From: Rickettsia endosymbiont of Cardiosporidium cionae
Lineage (GTDB): Bacteria > Pseudomonadota > Alphaproteobacteria > Rickettsiales > Rickettsiaceae
DNA: 64,000 bases
Direction: 5' to 3'
Assembly (NCBI RefSeq): GCF_015476335.1
Contig: NZ_JADAQY010000002.1
Span: 29,716-93,715 of the forward strand
Shown: piece after piece, positions 55,602 through 64,000 of the stretch
Layout of the letters: every line of letters begins with the position of its first letter
Numbering within the stretch: position 1 is the first letter of the stretch
Notes under the pieces: model-generated
Told to the model about the DNA's origin: nothing
Database searches by the model: none
What the model saw: the letters and a program-made list of their open reading frames with translations, nothing else
Made by a program: the position numbers and the translations under genes

Positions 55602-56180
55602 ATGTGTATTTTTGTAAGACTAAAGCTTGCTATTGAATTTGCATTCATGCTGTGTTTTATATTGGCTGTTGCAGGGCAGTATAGCGCCTGCACTGTAGTT
55701 GCAGCAGTGCGTGGTGGAGTAAAAACTACTCAAAATGTACCCTGTAATAAGAATACCGTAAAGGGTGTAAATACATCTAGTTTAATCAAGCAATATCTGG
55801 AATTTCTTTCTTTAAGACATAAAACCCTGAGTGAAAATATAGCTAATTTAAACACTCCAAATTACAAAGCGAAAGATGTATCTATGGCCGATAATACTGG
55901 GAATCTAGTGAAAGCAGCACCTAAAAGATATGTATTTTGTTTATCTACAACTTCTGCCAAGCATATAGGGTCAAAGAATATGGGGCCAAATGGTATCAAT
56001 GGTATCCATTATAAGATAAATAAAATAAAAAATTCCTACGAGACTAAGCCAAATGGTAATAATGTATCCATGAATCAGCAGATGAGTGAGATATCACAAA
56101 ATCAACAAAGCTATAATGTTGCTATTAGAGCCTACTCTGCATTAAATAATTTGTTTCTATCAGTATTAGGAGGTAAGTAA
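55602..56180 (+). CDS. flgB: Flagellar proximal rod protein FlgB with N-terminal extension
   Basis: The core from about residue 64 (SSLIKQYLEFLSLRHKTLSE, NIANLNTPNYKAKDVSM) is the FlgB N-terminal axial motif and the end (YNVAIRAYSALNNLFLSVLGG) fits the C-terminal helix. Unlike typical FlgB proteins of about 130 residues, this one has about 60 extra N-terminal residues: a basic start (MCIFVRLKLA), a hydrophobic segment (about residues 9-28) and a VAGQYSAC end, resembling a signal peptide or lipobox. No ATG lies between it and the core; only a GTG at 55707. flgC follows directly. Start at the ATG 55602 rather than TTG 55593. Confidence 0.8.
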   Translation: MCIFVRLKLAIEFAFMLCFILAVAGQYSACTVVAAVRGGVKTTQNVPCNKNTVKGVNTSSLIKQYLEFLSLRHKTLSENIANLNTPNYKAKDVSMADNTGNLVKAAPKRYVFCLSTTSAKHIGSKNMGPNGINGIHYKINKIKNSYETKPNGNNVSMNQQMSEISQNQQSYNVAIRAYSALNNLFLSVLGGK

Positions 56181-56666
56181 ATGAAGTTTTATAAGAAATT
56201 TGTTTTTTTTGTTGTTATGACATTAACCAGCATCCCCTATGTTACTTTTGCAAAACAAGATTATCTAAAGCATGCAATAGAGTTGGCTGTGTACGGAAAT
56301 ATTGTTCAGCTTACGAGAATTAAAATTGCTACAGAAAATTTAGTAAATAGTGACTCTACATCTGGTGGATTGAATAAAAATCCTTATTCTAGAAGAAGAT
56401 TATTGGTATTTAATCAATATAATAAAAAAAAGAGTTTCAATATTCCTAAAATTAAAAACATTGCTTTTGACAAGTCACCATTTATTTTAAAATTCGATCC
56501 GAGTCATCCAGAAGCGAACGCTAACGGATATGTTGCATATCCGAATGTTATACTGCAAATTGAGAAAGCTGATATAAGTGAAGCTCAGAAAAGTTATGAG
56601 GCGAATTTATTTGTCATGGAAATTTCAAATTCTTTGATTAGTAAAACCATTGAGTTGATAAGATGA
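56181..56666 (+). CDS. flgC: Flagellar rod protein FlgC with apparent signal peptide
   Basis: The core KHAIELAVYGNIVQLTRIKIATENLVNSDST (about residues 30-60) and the conserved SHPEANANGYVAYPNV near 110-125 identify FlgC; NPYSRRRLLVF also fits. The first 28 residues (MKFYKKFVFFVVMTLTSIPY, then VTFAKQ) look like a complete Sec signal peptide with VTFA cleavage, which ordinary FlgC proteins lack. It starts right after the flgB stop, and no alternative start lies between the signal and the core. At 161 aa it is slightly longer than the usual 135-140, the difference being this extension. Confidence 0.85.
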   Translation: MKFYKKFVFFVVMTLTSIPYVTFAKQDYLKHAIELAVYGNIVQLTRIKIATENLVNSDSTSGGLNKNPYSRRRLLVFNQYNKKKSFNIPKIKNIAFDKSPFILKFDPSHPEANANGYVAYPNVILQIEKADISEAQKSYEANLFVMEISNSLISKTIELIR

Positions 56667-56741
56667 TGGTATCACTTAGATTAATATTCTTCAATTCTTA
56701 CTTATAATAAAATCTAATTTTAACAAAATATTTCGATTATT

Positions 56742-57167
56742 ATGGACATTCAGTTGATACCAAGTAGCTGTAATTATTTTCAGAACGTAAATAATATGTA
56801 TAGCACTTATTTTCAAAATCTTAATAATTTATGTCATGTTTATTCACACGACCCAGTTAAATTCCATAACATGGTTAATGCAGAATTTAATAAAATAAAT
56901 AATTCAAAAATTCCTACTTCTACTGTTACATCGTCTTTACATTGTACTCATGATATTGCTAGCAATAATGACCATAACATACTTGGTGATTTAAAGCGCA
57001 TATTACAGTCACAAGAGCAGGCTGCCGCTAGCTTAAGTAATGAAAATACTTCAGTTATCGATGTTATGACAACAGCAAATGAGGCAACCCATACTCTTAA
57101 AACTGTGGTGGAAATAAAAAATAAGTTAGTGGATTCTCTAGATAAAGTCATGAATATGTCAATATAA
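56742..57167 (+). CDS. fliE: Flagellar hook-basal body complex protein FliE
   Basis: FliE joins the MS ring to the rod. The C-terminal half (about 85-141) matches the family: NENTSVIDVMTTANEATHTL, KTVVEIKNKLVDSLDKVMNMSI (family ends with RNKL..AY..I..M.V). The N-terminal half is Asn-rich and unique. The 141-residue protein has no signal peptide. It is third in flgB-flgC-fliE. Confidence 0.85.
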   Translation: MDIQLIPSSCNYFQNVNNMYSTYFQNLNNLCHVYSHDPVKFHNMVNAEFNKINNSKIPTSTVTSSLHCTHDIASNNDHNILGDLKRILQSQEQAAASLSNENTSVIDVMTTANEATHTLKTVVEIKNKLVDSLDKVMNMSI

Positions 57168-57497
57168 GCTGTTATTACTAATTTTTTTTCTAGTATTGTA
57201 GATGGTTATCTTGAGTTAGATTATTTTTATGTAGATTGACTTTTAAATTAATTCAGCTAATATCCTTATTGATTGTTATTAGTAAGTTTCTTGAATATAT
57301 TGAAGTAACTCCTAATATTTAATGTTAGGAGTTGATTAATTAATATCTGGTTGTAATGTTGCTTATTAATTTATTACTAGTATTTTATATGGATTTATAC
57401 TGTCATATAAAATGAGTGGTAGCTATTGTGTGTTTTGGTAATTATATAATTTTTTTTAGTTTTATATGACGTTCTTAGGTTAAAAAGATAAAATATT
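57168..57497. other. Gene-free stretch between fliE and recA
   Basis: About 330 bases. A 9-bp inverted repeat with 9-base loop lies at 57307-57333 and the recA promoter should lie in the 3' part, where a TATAAT occurs at 57445-57450 without a good -35 at normal spacing. No SOS-type LexA box was recognised. Confidence 0.5.
57307..57333 (+). terminator. Hairpin downstream of fliE
   Basis: AACTCCTAA (57307-57315) and TTAGGAGTT (57325-57333) form a 9-bp stem containing three G-C pairs with a 9-base loop, about 140 bases after fliE. No U-tract follows, so it could be a terminator or a boundary element; without expression data this is only a candidate. Confidence 0.35.
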
Positions 57498-58553
57498 ATG
57501 GACAAACAGAAAGCGTTAGAAGTGGCATTACATCAGATTGAAAAAAATCATGGTAAGGGTTCTATAATGAAACTTGGAGAGCATAGAAAAACGAATATCG
57601 ATTCTATTTCTACTGGCTCTTTAGGGCTGGATATAGCATTGGAGGTAGGAGGTTTTCCTAAAGGAAGAATAATTGAAATATTTGGTCCTGAAAGTTCCGG
57701 AAAAACTACATTAGCATTGCACGCTATAGCAGAGTGCCAAAAAGCAGGAGGTAGTTGCGCGTTTATTGATGCTGAACATGCTCTCGATGCTTTGTACGCT
57801 AAAAATCTTGGAATTAAAATTGACGAATTAATACTATCTCAACCTGATACCGGAGAACAAGCGTTAGAAATTGTAGATACCTTAGTAAGGTCTAGTGCAG
57901 TGGATTTGATAATAGTAGATAGTGTAGCTGCGTTGGTTCCTAAGGCAGAAATAGAAGGCGAAATGGGTGATGCACATATGGGTTTGCAGGCTAGACTTAT
58001 GAGTCAAGCTCTGAGAAAATTGACTTCATCTATATCTAAAACTCAGTCTATCATAATTTTTATTAATCAAATAAGGATGAAAATAGGCGTTGTGTTTGGT
58101 ACGCCTGAAACTACTACGGGAGGCAATGCACTTAAATTTTATGCTTCTGTTAGAATTGATATTAGAAGAATTGGTACCATTAAAGATAAGGATGAGATTG
58201 TAGGTAATCAAACAAGGGTAAAAATTGTTAAAAATAAAGTAGCGCCTCCGTTTAAGGTAGTAGACTTTGATATATTATATGGACATGGTATCTCGAAAGA
58301 GGGGGAACTTATAGATTTTGCCGTTAAACTTGAATTGATTGAGAAGTCAGGTTCTTGGTTTTCTTATCAAGGCAATAAAATAGCCCAAGGGAAAGAAAAT
58401 GTAAAACGATATTTACTAGAACATCAAGATTTATATAGCGAAATTGAAAGAAAAGTCAGGGGAAAATTTTGTCAAAATAATCAAGAATTTTTATTACAAA
58501 ATGTTTCGAATAATAAATCTGAAAATGGTTTAAACAACGAATCTGTACTATAG
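57498..58553 (+). CDS. recA: Recombinase RecA
   Basis: RecA catalyses strand exchange. Signatures: [19 protein letters not shown], Walker [14 protein letters not shown] (near residue 63), [44 protein letters not shown]. The 351-residue protein is normal in length with an acidic/Asn-rich tail. ATG at 57498; monocistronic. Confidence 0.98.
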   Translation: MDKQKALEVALHQIEKNHGKGSIMKLGEHRKTNIDSISTGSLGLDIALEVGGFPKGRIIEIFGPESSGKTTLALHAIAECQKAGGSCAFIDAEHALDALYAKNLGIKIDELILSQPDTGEQALEIVDTLVRSSAVDLIIVDSVAALVPKAEIEGEMGDAHMGLQARLMSQALRKLTSSISKTQSIIIFINQIRMKIGVVFGTPETTTGGNALKFYASVRIDIRRIGTIKDKDEIVGNQTRVKIVKNKVAPPFKVVDFDILYGHGISKEGELIDFAVKLELIEKSGSWFSYQGNKIAQGKENVKRYLLEHQDLYSEIERKVRGKFCQNNQEFLLQNVSNNKSENGLNNESVL

Positions 58554-58601
58554 ATAACACTCTATTAGCATACTAAATAATTTATTTTAATATTCTGGTA
58601 T

Positions 58602-59327
58602 ATGATAAAATTAGATAATTATAATATTCTAGTTACAGGAGCTTCTGGAACTATAGGTGCTGCTATTAGCAGATTAATGTATGAATTGGGTGCATCTGTG
58701 TATATCACGGGTACCAATATTGAAAAATTAGAGAAACTTTGCAGTGAGTTAGGTGATCGTTGTTATATTAAACCGTGTGACTTGAAAAATGAAAAAGCCT
58801 GTTGTGAATTAGTTAATTCAATAGATCATATTGACGTTATTGTTTGTAATGCGGGTATCACACGTGATAAATTATCTATTCAGATGAAAAATGATGATTT
58901 TACTGAAGTAATAGAAGTAAACTTAAAGGCCAATTTCATATTGAATAGAGAAGCAATAAAAAAAATGTTGAAAAATAGATTTGGTCGTATTATTAATATT
59001 AGTTCTGTGGTTGCTATTTCTGGTAATATAGGCCAGGCTAATTATGCTGCATCTAAAGCTGGTTTAATTGGTATGTCAAAATCTTTTGCTGCAGAAGTTG
59101 CGAATAAGTCTATTACCGTTAATACGATTGCACCAGGGTTTATAAAATCAGACATGACAGATATTTTAAGCATGAGTCAAAAAGAACAAATTTTCCAAAA
59201 AATACCGCAAAAAAGATTCGGAGAAGCACAGGATGTTGCTAATCTTGTAGCATTTTTAGCTAGTCCGTTATCTTCTTATATAACAGGTCAAACATTTCAT
59301 GTCAATGGAGGTATGTTAATGGTTTAG
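58602..59327 (+). CDS. fabG: 3-oxoacyl-ACP reductase FabG
   Basis: FabG is the NADPH-dependent ketoreductase of type II fatty-acid synthesis. The 241-residue short-chain dehydrogenase has ILVTGASGTIGAAISRL, NAGITRD, and the catalytic tetrad in INISSVVAISGNIGQANYAASKAGLIG (Ser, Tyr, Lys). The C-terminal TFHVNGGMLMV is the family end. It opens a fabG-acpP-fabF set. Confidence 0.95.
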   Translation: MIKLDNYNILVTGASGTIGAAISRLMYELGASVYITGTNIEKLEKLCSELGDRCYIKPCDLKNEKACCELVNSIDHIDVIVCNAGITRDKLSIQMKNDDFTEVIEVNLKANFILNREAIKKMLKNRFGRIINISSVVAISGNIGQANYAASKAGLIGMSKSFAAEVANKSITVNTIAPGFIKSDMTDILSMSQKEQIFQKIPQKRFGEAQDVANLVAFLASPLSSYITGQTFHVNGGMLMV

Positions 59328-59348
59328 TGTGTTGGATAATAAAAAATA

Positions 59349-59378
59349 TTGATAGATGTTATCCATAAAGGTTATATT
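59349..59378 (+). promoter_or_regulatory. Possible promoter for acpP
   Basis: TTGATA (59349-59354) and TATATT (59373-59378) are separated by 18 bases, in the fabG-acpP interval, giving a start near 59386, about 60 bases before the acpP ATG. An internal promoter for acpP is common in other bacteria. Moderate in AT-rich DNA. Confidence 0.35.
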
Positions 59379-59446
59379 TCATATTATAAGTTGAAATTTT
59401 ATTAATTTTGGATAATATTATAGTTAATCTTAACGAGGTTTTGTTT

Positions 59447-59701
59447 ATGAAAGAAGGTATTGAACAGAAAGTAATTCAAATGATAATAGATACTCTTAAA
59501 TTAAAAGAAGAAAAAGTTGAAGTAACTTTGGAGTCAAAATTAAAATCTGATTTAGGAGCAGATAGTTTAGATACAGTAGAATTAATGATGGCTTTTGAAG
59601 AGGCTTTTGGGTGTAATATTAGTGAAGAAGAGTCTGAGGGTATTGTGACTGTAGAAGATTTGATCAATTACATAAAAAGTAAAACTGGCAATGATTTATA
59701 A
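59447..59701 (+). CDS. acpP: Acyl carrier protein
   Basis: ACP carries growing acyl chains on phosphopantetheine. The 84-residue acidic protein has the attachment motif GADSLDTVELMMAFEE (Ser) and the usual helices. A TTG at 59408 would add 13 residues, but the ATG at 59447 (MKEGIEQKVIQM) matches the family. It is between fabG and fabF. Confidence 0.96.
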   Translation: MKEGIEQKVIQMIIDTLKLKEEKVEVTLESKLKSDLGADSLDTVELMMAFEEAFGCNISEEESEGIVTVEDLINYIKSKTGNDL

Positions 59702-59848
59702 TTTTTAATAGTAAATTAAGGGTGTTATGAATTAAAATATATCACTCGATATTTTATTTTAGAATGTATCAGTTAATTGAGTAACATAGTGTATTTCGAT
59801 AAATGAATAGTGATAAGTAAATATCTGTGTAGTTAATTTGAAAATTAT

Positions 59849-61081
59849 ATGATAAGAAGAGTTGTAGTAACTGGATTAGGCTTAGTTAATTCTTTAGGAA
59901 TTAATGTAGGGGATACTTGGGTAAATATTTTAAATTCTGTCAGTGGAGTAAAAAAAATAAATTATTTTGATACATCTAAAATATCCTGTAAAATAGCCGC
60001 CTATATAGATGGTCTGGATATAGAAAAATTTGTTGCGCCAAGAGATTTACATAAAATGGATAAATTTATCCATTATGGTATTGTTGCTGCTACAGAAGCT
60101 ATTGCTGATAGTGGCTGGGCACCTGATAATGAGCATGATCAAAATAGCACTGGAGTTATTATTGGTTCTGGTATTGGTGGTCTTGGCGCTATAGAAAATA
60201 CTTCAGTTAGTTTTCATTCTAGTGATAAATCTAAGATTAGCCCTTATTTTATACCATCAGCTTTGATTAATTTGCTACCAGGGCATGTCGCTATTAAATA
60301 TGGATTTTCAGGTCCTAACACTTCAGTTGTTACTGCTTGTTCTACAGGTGCTCACGCTATAGGTGATGCTGGTAGAATAATTAAATATGGAGATGCAGAT
60401 GTTATGATAGCAGGTGGAGCTGAAGCGCCTATTACACCAGTAGGTGTTGCTGGTTTTGCTGCTGCAAGATCATTAGCTATAAATTATAATGATAATCCTA
60501 AGGCTGCTTCTAGGCCTTGGGATAAAGATCGTTGTGGTTTTGTCATGGGAGAAGGAGCAGCAATATTAGTACTAGAAGAGTATTCACATGCATTAAAACG
60601 TGGTGCCAATATTTATGCAGAATTGTTGGGATATGGCCTCACTGGTGATGCTTATCATATAACTGCACCTAGTGGCAAAGGTGCTTATCGTGCTATGAAT
60701 AATGCACTGAATGATGCAGGATTAAATCCTAATTCAGTTGATTATATCAATGCTCATGGTACTTCTACTAAGTTAGGGGATGAAGTGGAACTGAATATGG
60801 TGCAAAAGTTGTTTGAGGATAATAAAAATATTTCTATGTCATCTACTAAATCTGCTACCGGGCATTTATTAGGCGCCGCAGGAAGCGCTGAAGCGATATT
60901 CTCTGTATTGTCACTACGTGACCAAGTTATGCCTCCTACTCTAAATTTAGATAATCCTATAGATTCTGCCAAGATTAATTTGGTACCATTTGAAGCTCAA
61001 GAATCAAAACTGAATTATGTATTATCAAATTCATTTGGGTTTGGTGGTACCAATGTTAGTTTAATTTTTGGCAAAATTTAA
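59849..61081 (+). CDS. fabF: 3-oxoacyl-ACP synthase II FabF
   Basis: FabF condenses acyl-ACP with malonyl-ACP. The 410-residue thiolase-fold enzyme has VTGLGLVNSLG, the active Cys in VVTACSTGAHAIGDA (near residue 164), the His in YINAHGTSTKLGD, and KSATGHLLGAAGSAEAIFS. Intact and normal length. der follows 66 bases later. Confidence 0.96.
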   Translation: MIRRVVVTGLGLVNSLGINVGDTWVNILNSVSGVKKINYFDTSKISCKIAAYIDGLDIEKFVAPRDLHKMDKFIHYGIVAATEAIADSGWAPDNEHDQNSTGVIIGSGIGGLGAIENTSVSFHSSDKSKISPYFIPSALINLLPGHVAIKYGFSGPNTSVVTACSTGAHAIGDAGRIIKYGDADVMIAGGAEAPITPVGVAGFAAARSLAINYNDNPKAASRPWDKDRCGFVMGEGAAILVLEEYSHALKRGANIYAELLGYGLTGDAYHITAPSGKGAYRAMNNALNDAGLNPNSVDYINAHGTSTKLGDEVELNMVQKLFEDNKNISMSSTKSATGHLLGAAGSAEAIFSVLSLRDQVMPPTLNLDNPIDSAKINLVPFEAQESKLNYVLSNSFGFGGTNVSLIFGKI

Positions 61082-61146
61082 TTTTGTTCATTATACTATA
61101 TCATTAAGACGTATTTATTGATTTTATTATTTGTCTGAAGCTGTAT

Positions 61147-62523
61147 ATGCAGAAACTTATATCTCTGGTAGGGAAGCCCAATACTGGTAAATCCACATTA
61201 TTTAACCGTTTTTCTTTATCATCTAGGGCCCTAACACATAATACTGTTAGTACTACTAGAGATAGGAAATATTCAGATGCATGTCTGAAAGATATTAATT
61301 TTAGGATAGTCGATACACCAGGCATCGTTAGTAACCAACCTAATGAATCATTACAATTAAAAATGTTAGAACAGACCAAGCTAGCTATCATTGAATCTGA
61401 TTTGGTATTTTTAGTAGTTGATCAAAATCCTATAACTATTGTAGACCACTACATATCAAATTTTATTAGACAATGTCATAAAAGTTGTTTGTTAATAGTT
61501 AATAAATCAGAGGCAAATTTTTACCACGAACTAGACTATTACAAGTTAGGAGGAAAAGAAATGGTAGCAATATCAGCAAAACACGGAGTCGGTATTATAG
61601 ATATATATCAATTCTTATTAGAAGAGTGGAAAGATTTTTTACAGAGTAAAACATTAGTTAATACTACTATAACAAAAAATATAAATATACCGATTGATAC
61701 TGCAAGTGATAATATAATATCTTTAGCGGTTGCTGGCAGACCTAATGTAGGCAAGTCTACATTCATTAATTCTATATTGAAACAAGATAGGGTGATAACT
61801 GGTGAAGAAATGGGTACTACTAGAGAATCAATCGATATATATCACCAACATAATGGTTATAAACTTAAAATTATTGATACAGCAGGATTAAAAAAAAGAT
61901 CATCTATTCGTTTAAATACATTAGAGCAGTATTCTTATCAAGATAGTATTAAATCAATAAATTTATCCAATATCATAATACTCATGCTAGATAGCAAAGT
62001 GGGTATAGAATCTCAAGATTGTAAAATAGCCAATTACGCTGCTTCGCAAGGGCGTGGGATAGTGTTTTTAATCAATAAAATTGATTTAATATCAGATAAA
62101 ATTAATTATCAAAAGTTATTTCATAATTTATTGAGCGATAAATTACCTCAAATGAAAAACTATTATGTGACTTTTATATCCGCTAAAAAATCACAAAATA
62201 TCCATGAAGTATTTAATACTGTAATTAAGGCATATGAGAATTGGAATATGCGTATTTCAACAGGCAAAATTAATAATTGGATAGCTAAATTATTAAAAAA
62301 ACATCCTTTACCTATAAATAAAAAAATAGGAAGAAGAGTGAAAATTAAATATTTGACTCAAAATAAAACGCGACCTCCAAGTTTTAAAATATTCACAAAT
62401 GATCCGGAGAATATTACAGAATGTTATAAAAAATATTTAGTTAGTGAATTAATAAAAGATTTTAAATTATATTCAACCCCTATCAGGTTAGAGTTTATAA
62501 AAACTAATAATCCATACGTATAA
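61147..62523 (+). CDS. der: Ribosome-biogenesis GTPase Der (EngA)
   Basis: Der is a double GTPase needed for 50S assembly. The 458-residue protein has GTPase domain 1 (G1 GKPNTGKSTLFN at 8-15, G3 DTPGIV, G4 NKSE), domain 2 (G1 GRPNVGKSTFINS near 198, G3 DTAGLKKRS, G4 NKIDLI) and a KH-like C-terminal domain. It is slightly divergent in the first G4 (Ser-Glu instead of x-Asp), a variation known in the family. It ends the fabG-acpP-fabF-der run. Confidence 0.95.
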   Translation: MQKLISLVGKPNTGKSTLFNRFSLSSRALTHNTVSTTRDRKYSDACLKDINFRIVDTPGIVSNQPNESLQLKMLEQTKLAIIESDLVFLVVDQNPITIVDHYISNFIRQCHKSCLLIVNKSEANFYHELDYYKLGGKEMVAISAKHGVGIIDIYQFLLEEWKDFLQSKTLVNTTITKNINIPIDTASDNIISLAVAGRPNVGKSTFINSILKQDRVITGEEMGTTRESIDIYHQHNGYKLKIIDTAGLKKRSSIRLNTLEQYSYQDSIKSINLSNIIILMLDSKVGIESQDCKIANYAASQGRGIVFLINKIDLISDKINYQKLFHNLLSDKLPQMKNYYVTFISAKKSQNIHEVFNTVIKAYENWNMRISTGKINNWIAKLLKKHPLPINKKIGRRVKIKYLTQNKTRPPSFKIFTNDPENITECYKKYLVSELIKDFKLYSTPIRLEFIKTNNPYV

Positions 62524-62906
62524 GTTATTACATCTGATTAACAAAATAAGTTTTCAATTCTATCTATCTTAGATTAATTGGGGTGATGTATCATTTTCTT
62601 ATAAACATGATAATTTCAGGCTTAAAGAATAATAAAGATTCTATCTTTGATTAAGAATATATAACTTAGATGTGCTAAAGTGTAGAATCATTATGTTTAT
62701 TTAGAAAGAATTACTGTAAGAAATATAGGTAAATGATCTAATCTTAGTATGTTCAAAAATATTATATAAATTGTGTTCTAAAGCTGTAGTAGAATTCTTA
62801 TAAACTAGAATATATCTAAATCTGATCAATAATTGTTAAAAAGTAGTAGATCTTGAGATATTACTTAATTGCGTAAGAACAGTTAGTATACATAGTTGGA
62901 TTGTTT
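62524..62906. other. Gene-free stretch after der
   Basis: About 380 bases, AT-rich with stops in all frames; convergent ends of der and the truncated M42 gene. It may include the decayed remainder of the M42 peptidase gene, but no further match to that family was recognised in any frame. Confidence 0.4.
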
Positions 62907-63164
62907 TTAAATAAGTAAGCTTTTTTTGGAGTGCGTAGGAATTTTACCTATTAAATTACCCATTCCATCAATTTCGTACTGAATTTTATGCTCTGTCCGG
63001 TATTTAGATAATATTTCTCTTACATCGCCTTCAAAACCACTAACACCATAGGCATCACAAAGCTTTTTTAAATTTTCTAAGCTGGTATCAGTATAAGCTG
63101 AATTACAAGCAATTAAAATTAAATAAAAGTAAATTAATATCATTCTTAAAGAAGAATTTTTCAT
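62907..63164 (-). pseudogene. Truncated M42-type aminopeptidase lipoprotein
   Basis: From an ATG at 63164 the frame reads a signal peptide with lipobox (IYFYLILIAC, about residue 10-19), then LENLKKLCDAYGVSGFEGDV, REILSKYR and YEIDGMGNLIGKI, which is the N-terminal start of M42 (cellulase/aminopeptidase) metallopeptidases. After 85 residues the frame stops, whereas family members have about 350, and metal-binding residues are all missing. So the gene is cut off and cannot work as a peptidase. A short functional lipoprotein seems unlikely. An upstream frame continues to 63266 without function. Confidence 0.6.
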
Positions 63165-63186
63165 ACCATCACTCCACATTAACCAT

Positions 63187-63993
63187 TTATAATTTATCTT
63201 TATTACTCCACACATTAAATTCACAGATTTCTTCAAATCCAAACCTTTTATATATACCCAAACCATCTTCAGATGCTTGTAATACTATTTCTTTTAAACC
63301 GTTATCTAGAGCAAACTTTAATGCCGTATAAAACATAGCAGAACCATAGCCTTTATTTTGCATTTCTGGATGAGTAGATATATCATAAATTCCAGCAACA
63401 TCAGTTATAAAAACACCAGCTGTTGATATAGGCCTATCATTTACATAACCAATGAAAAGTCTTAAATTCTTCCTTGATTGATCAGGTATTATAGATGAAA
63501 TTTTTTTATAGAAGCTTTTCACATGCTCACAAGTAGGTTCAAAAATAGAAGCGGCACGTTACCAAAATCTGTAAAATGTTTATCACTGCTACATTCTTTA
63601 ATAGTTAGTATCTCAGGTATTGGATAATGCTTTAGGTTATATTGATCTAAATCACAATACAGCCTATATTAAGTTCATCATGTACGAAACCTGCTTCTTG
63701 CATATTGCTTTCTAAATCTTTATTCTGTGCTGAAAATGGTCCAATCCACCATGCCACTGGCAATTTTTTCTGTAAATAATATTGCATTACATCATTTGCA
63801 ACTGTTTTTGTGATGAGTCACCATAGGCTGTATTAAAGGTGTCTGTCGCCATACCAGAATCCACTACTAAAGTTTGTTCTATATTTTTTATGCTCATAGT
63901 AGATATTTTTGATGGAATATATTGTAGCTTTTGATGCATATTGAGTTCCATATTCTTAATTATTGTATCTTTGTTAATTTCAGTACAATTCAT
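63187..63993 (-). pseudogene. GNAT-family N-acetyltransferase, broken by frameshifts
   Basis: Pieces of one acetyltransferase can be read in order on the minus strand: from the ATG at 63993 (MNCTEINKDT...); then a shifted frame near 63650-63810 encoding VMQYYLQKKLPVAWWIGPFS and LESNMQEAGFV; a third frame (DLDQYNLKHYPIPEI, about 63560-63655); and the C-terminal acetyl-CoA-binding part (63187-63522), GVFITDVAGIYDISTHPEMQ, NKGYGSAMFYTALKFALDNG and LYK-like IYKRFGFEE. At least three frame changes (near 63815, 63660 and 63550) separate them, so the gene is a pseudogene unless sequencing errors are involved. The last piece alone contains the GNAT motif A (Q/R-x-x-G-x-G/A). Confidence 0.75.
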
Positions 63994-64000
63994 AAATTTT

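Noticed and set aside
1-64000. Search for IS elements, CRISPR arrays, prophage and rRNA
   Set aside because: No transposase, integrase, regularly spaced repeat array, phage structural gene or rRNA sequence was recognised in the window.

Overview
The window looks like a chromosomal segment of a flagellated, host-associated alphaproteobacterium of the order Rickettsiales, perhaps Midichloriaceae-like or another motile lineage. This is inferred from gene content and not from a marker phylogeny. The DNA is very AT-rich and genes start often with weak or no Shine-Dalgarno sequence. A compact virB8-virB9-virB10-virB11-virD4 operon has the Rickettsiales arrangement. The F-type ATP synthase Fo genes occur as a-c-b'-b. 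RecA, RecG, RecJ, FabI, Lnt, Hda and a membrane-anchored cytochrome c fit an alphaproteobacterium with a reduced genome. TGA is used as stop (code 11). I see no rRNA, CRISPR array, transposase or prophage.

Layout. 1-6.3 kb: small secreted protein, tRNA-Leu, mgtE, recJ, and a sodium:solute symporter lacking its first helix. 6.3-15.6 kb: recG, a glycosyltransferase, flgD and fliK on the minus strand, a 1.1-kb gene-free gap with a perfect 11 x 9 bp minisatellite, kdsB, flgI and a FlgJ-like rod protein. 15.8-22.7 kb: the T4SS operon followed by a Ppx/GppA phosphatase. 22.8-26.4 kb: sppA, an anchored glutaredoxin, rtcB and cytochrome c. 26.6-32.9 kb: a very large flgE, cyaY, an XRE regulator, lnt and fabI. 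32.9-36.3 kb: tRNA-Met, the ATP synthase Fo operon and an anchored DsbA-like protein. 36.6-43.7 kb: two tandem symporters, a 40-codon LptM-like lipoprotein overlapping lipB, engB, yidC and a hydrolase. 43.8-47.4 kb: tRNA-Ser and fliL-fliM-DUF6468-motE. 47.4-54.6 kb: a probable untranslated RNA or leader, rpmG, rpsP, tatB-like, yqgE, hda, asd, HIT, hslVU and PAP2. 54.7-62.5 kb: an MBL-fold hydrolase, flgB-flgC-fliE, recA, fabG-acpP-fabF and der. 62.9-64 kb: a truncated M42 peptidase gene and a GNAT gene broken by several frameshifts.

Together the window encodes much of a flagellar rod, hook and motor-switch set in scattered small clusters, plus the inner-membrane/periplasmic core and two ATPases of a P-type T4SS. 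It also encodes type II fatty acid synthesis, envelope biogenesis (Lnt, YidC, KdsB, LptM-like, TatB-like) and respiration (cytochrome c, ATP synthase).

The most unusual points are these: rod proteins FlgB and FlgC both carry N-terminal extensions that look like Sec signal peptides; FlgE is about 880 residues with two internal repeats; VirB9 in the core T4SS operon lacks its C-terminal domain; the minisatellite; and an uncharacterised GC-rich transcript start behind a consensus promoter upstream of rpmG. No clearly new multi-gene defence or secretion system is visible.
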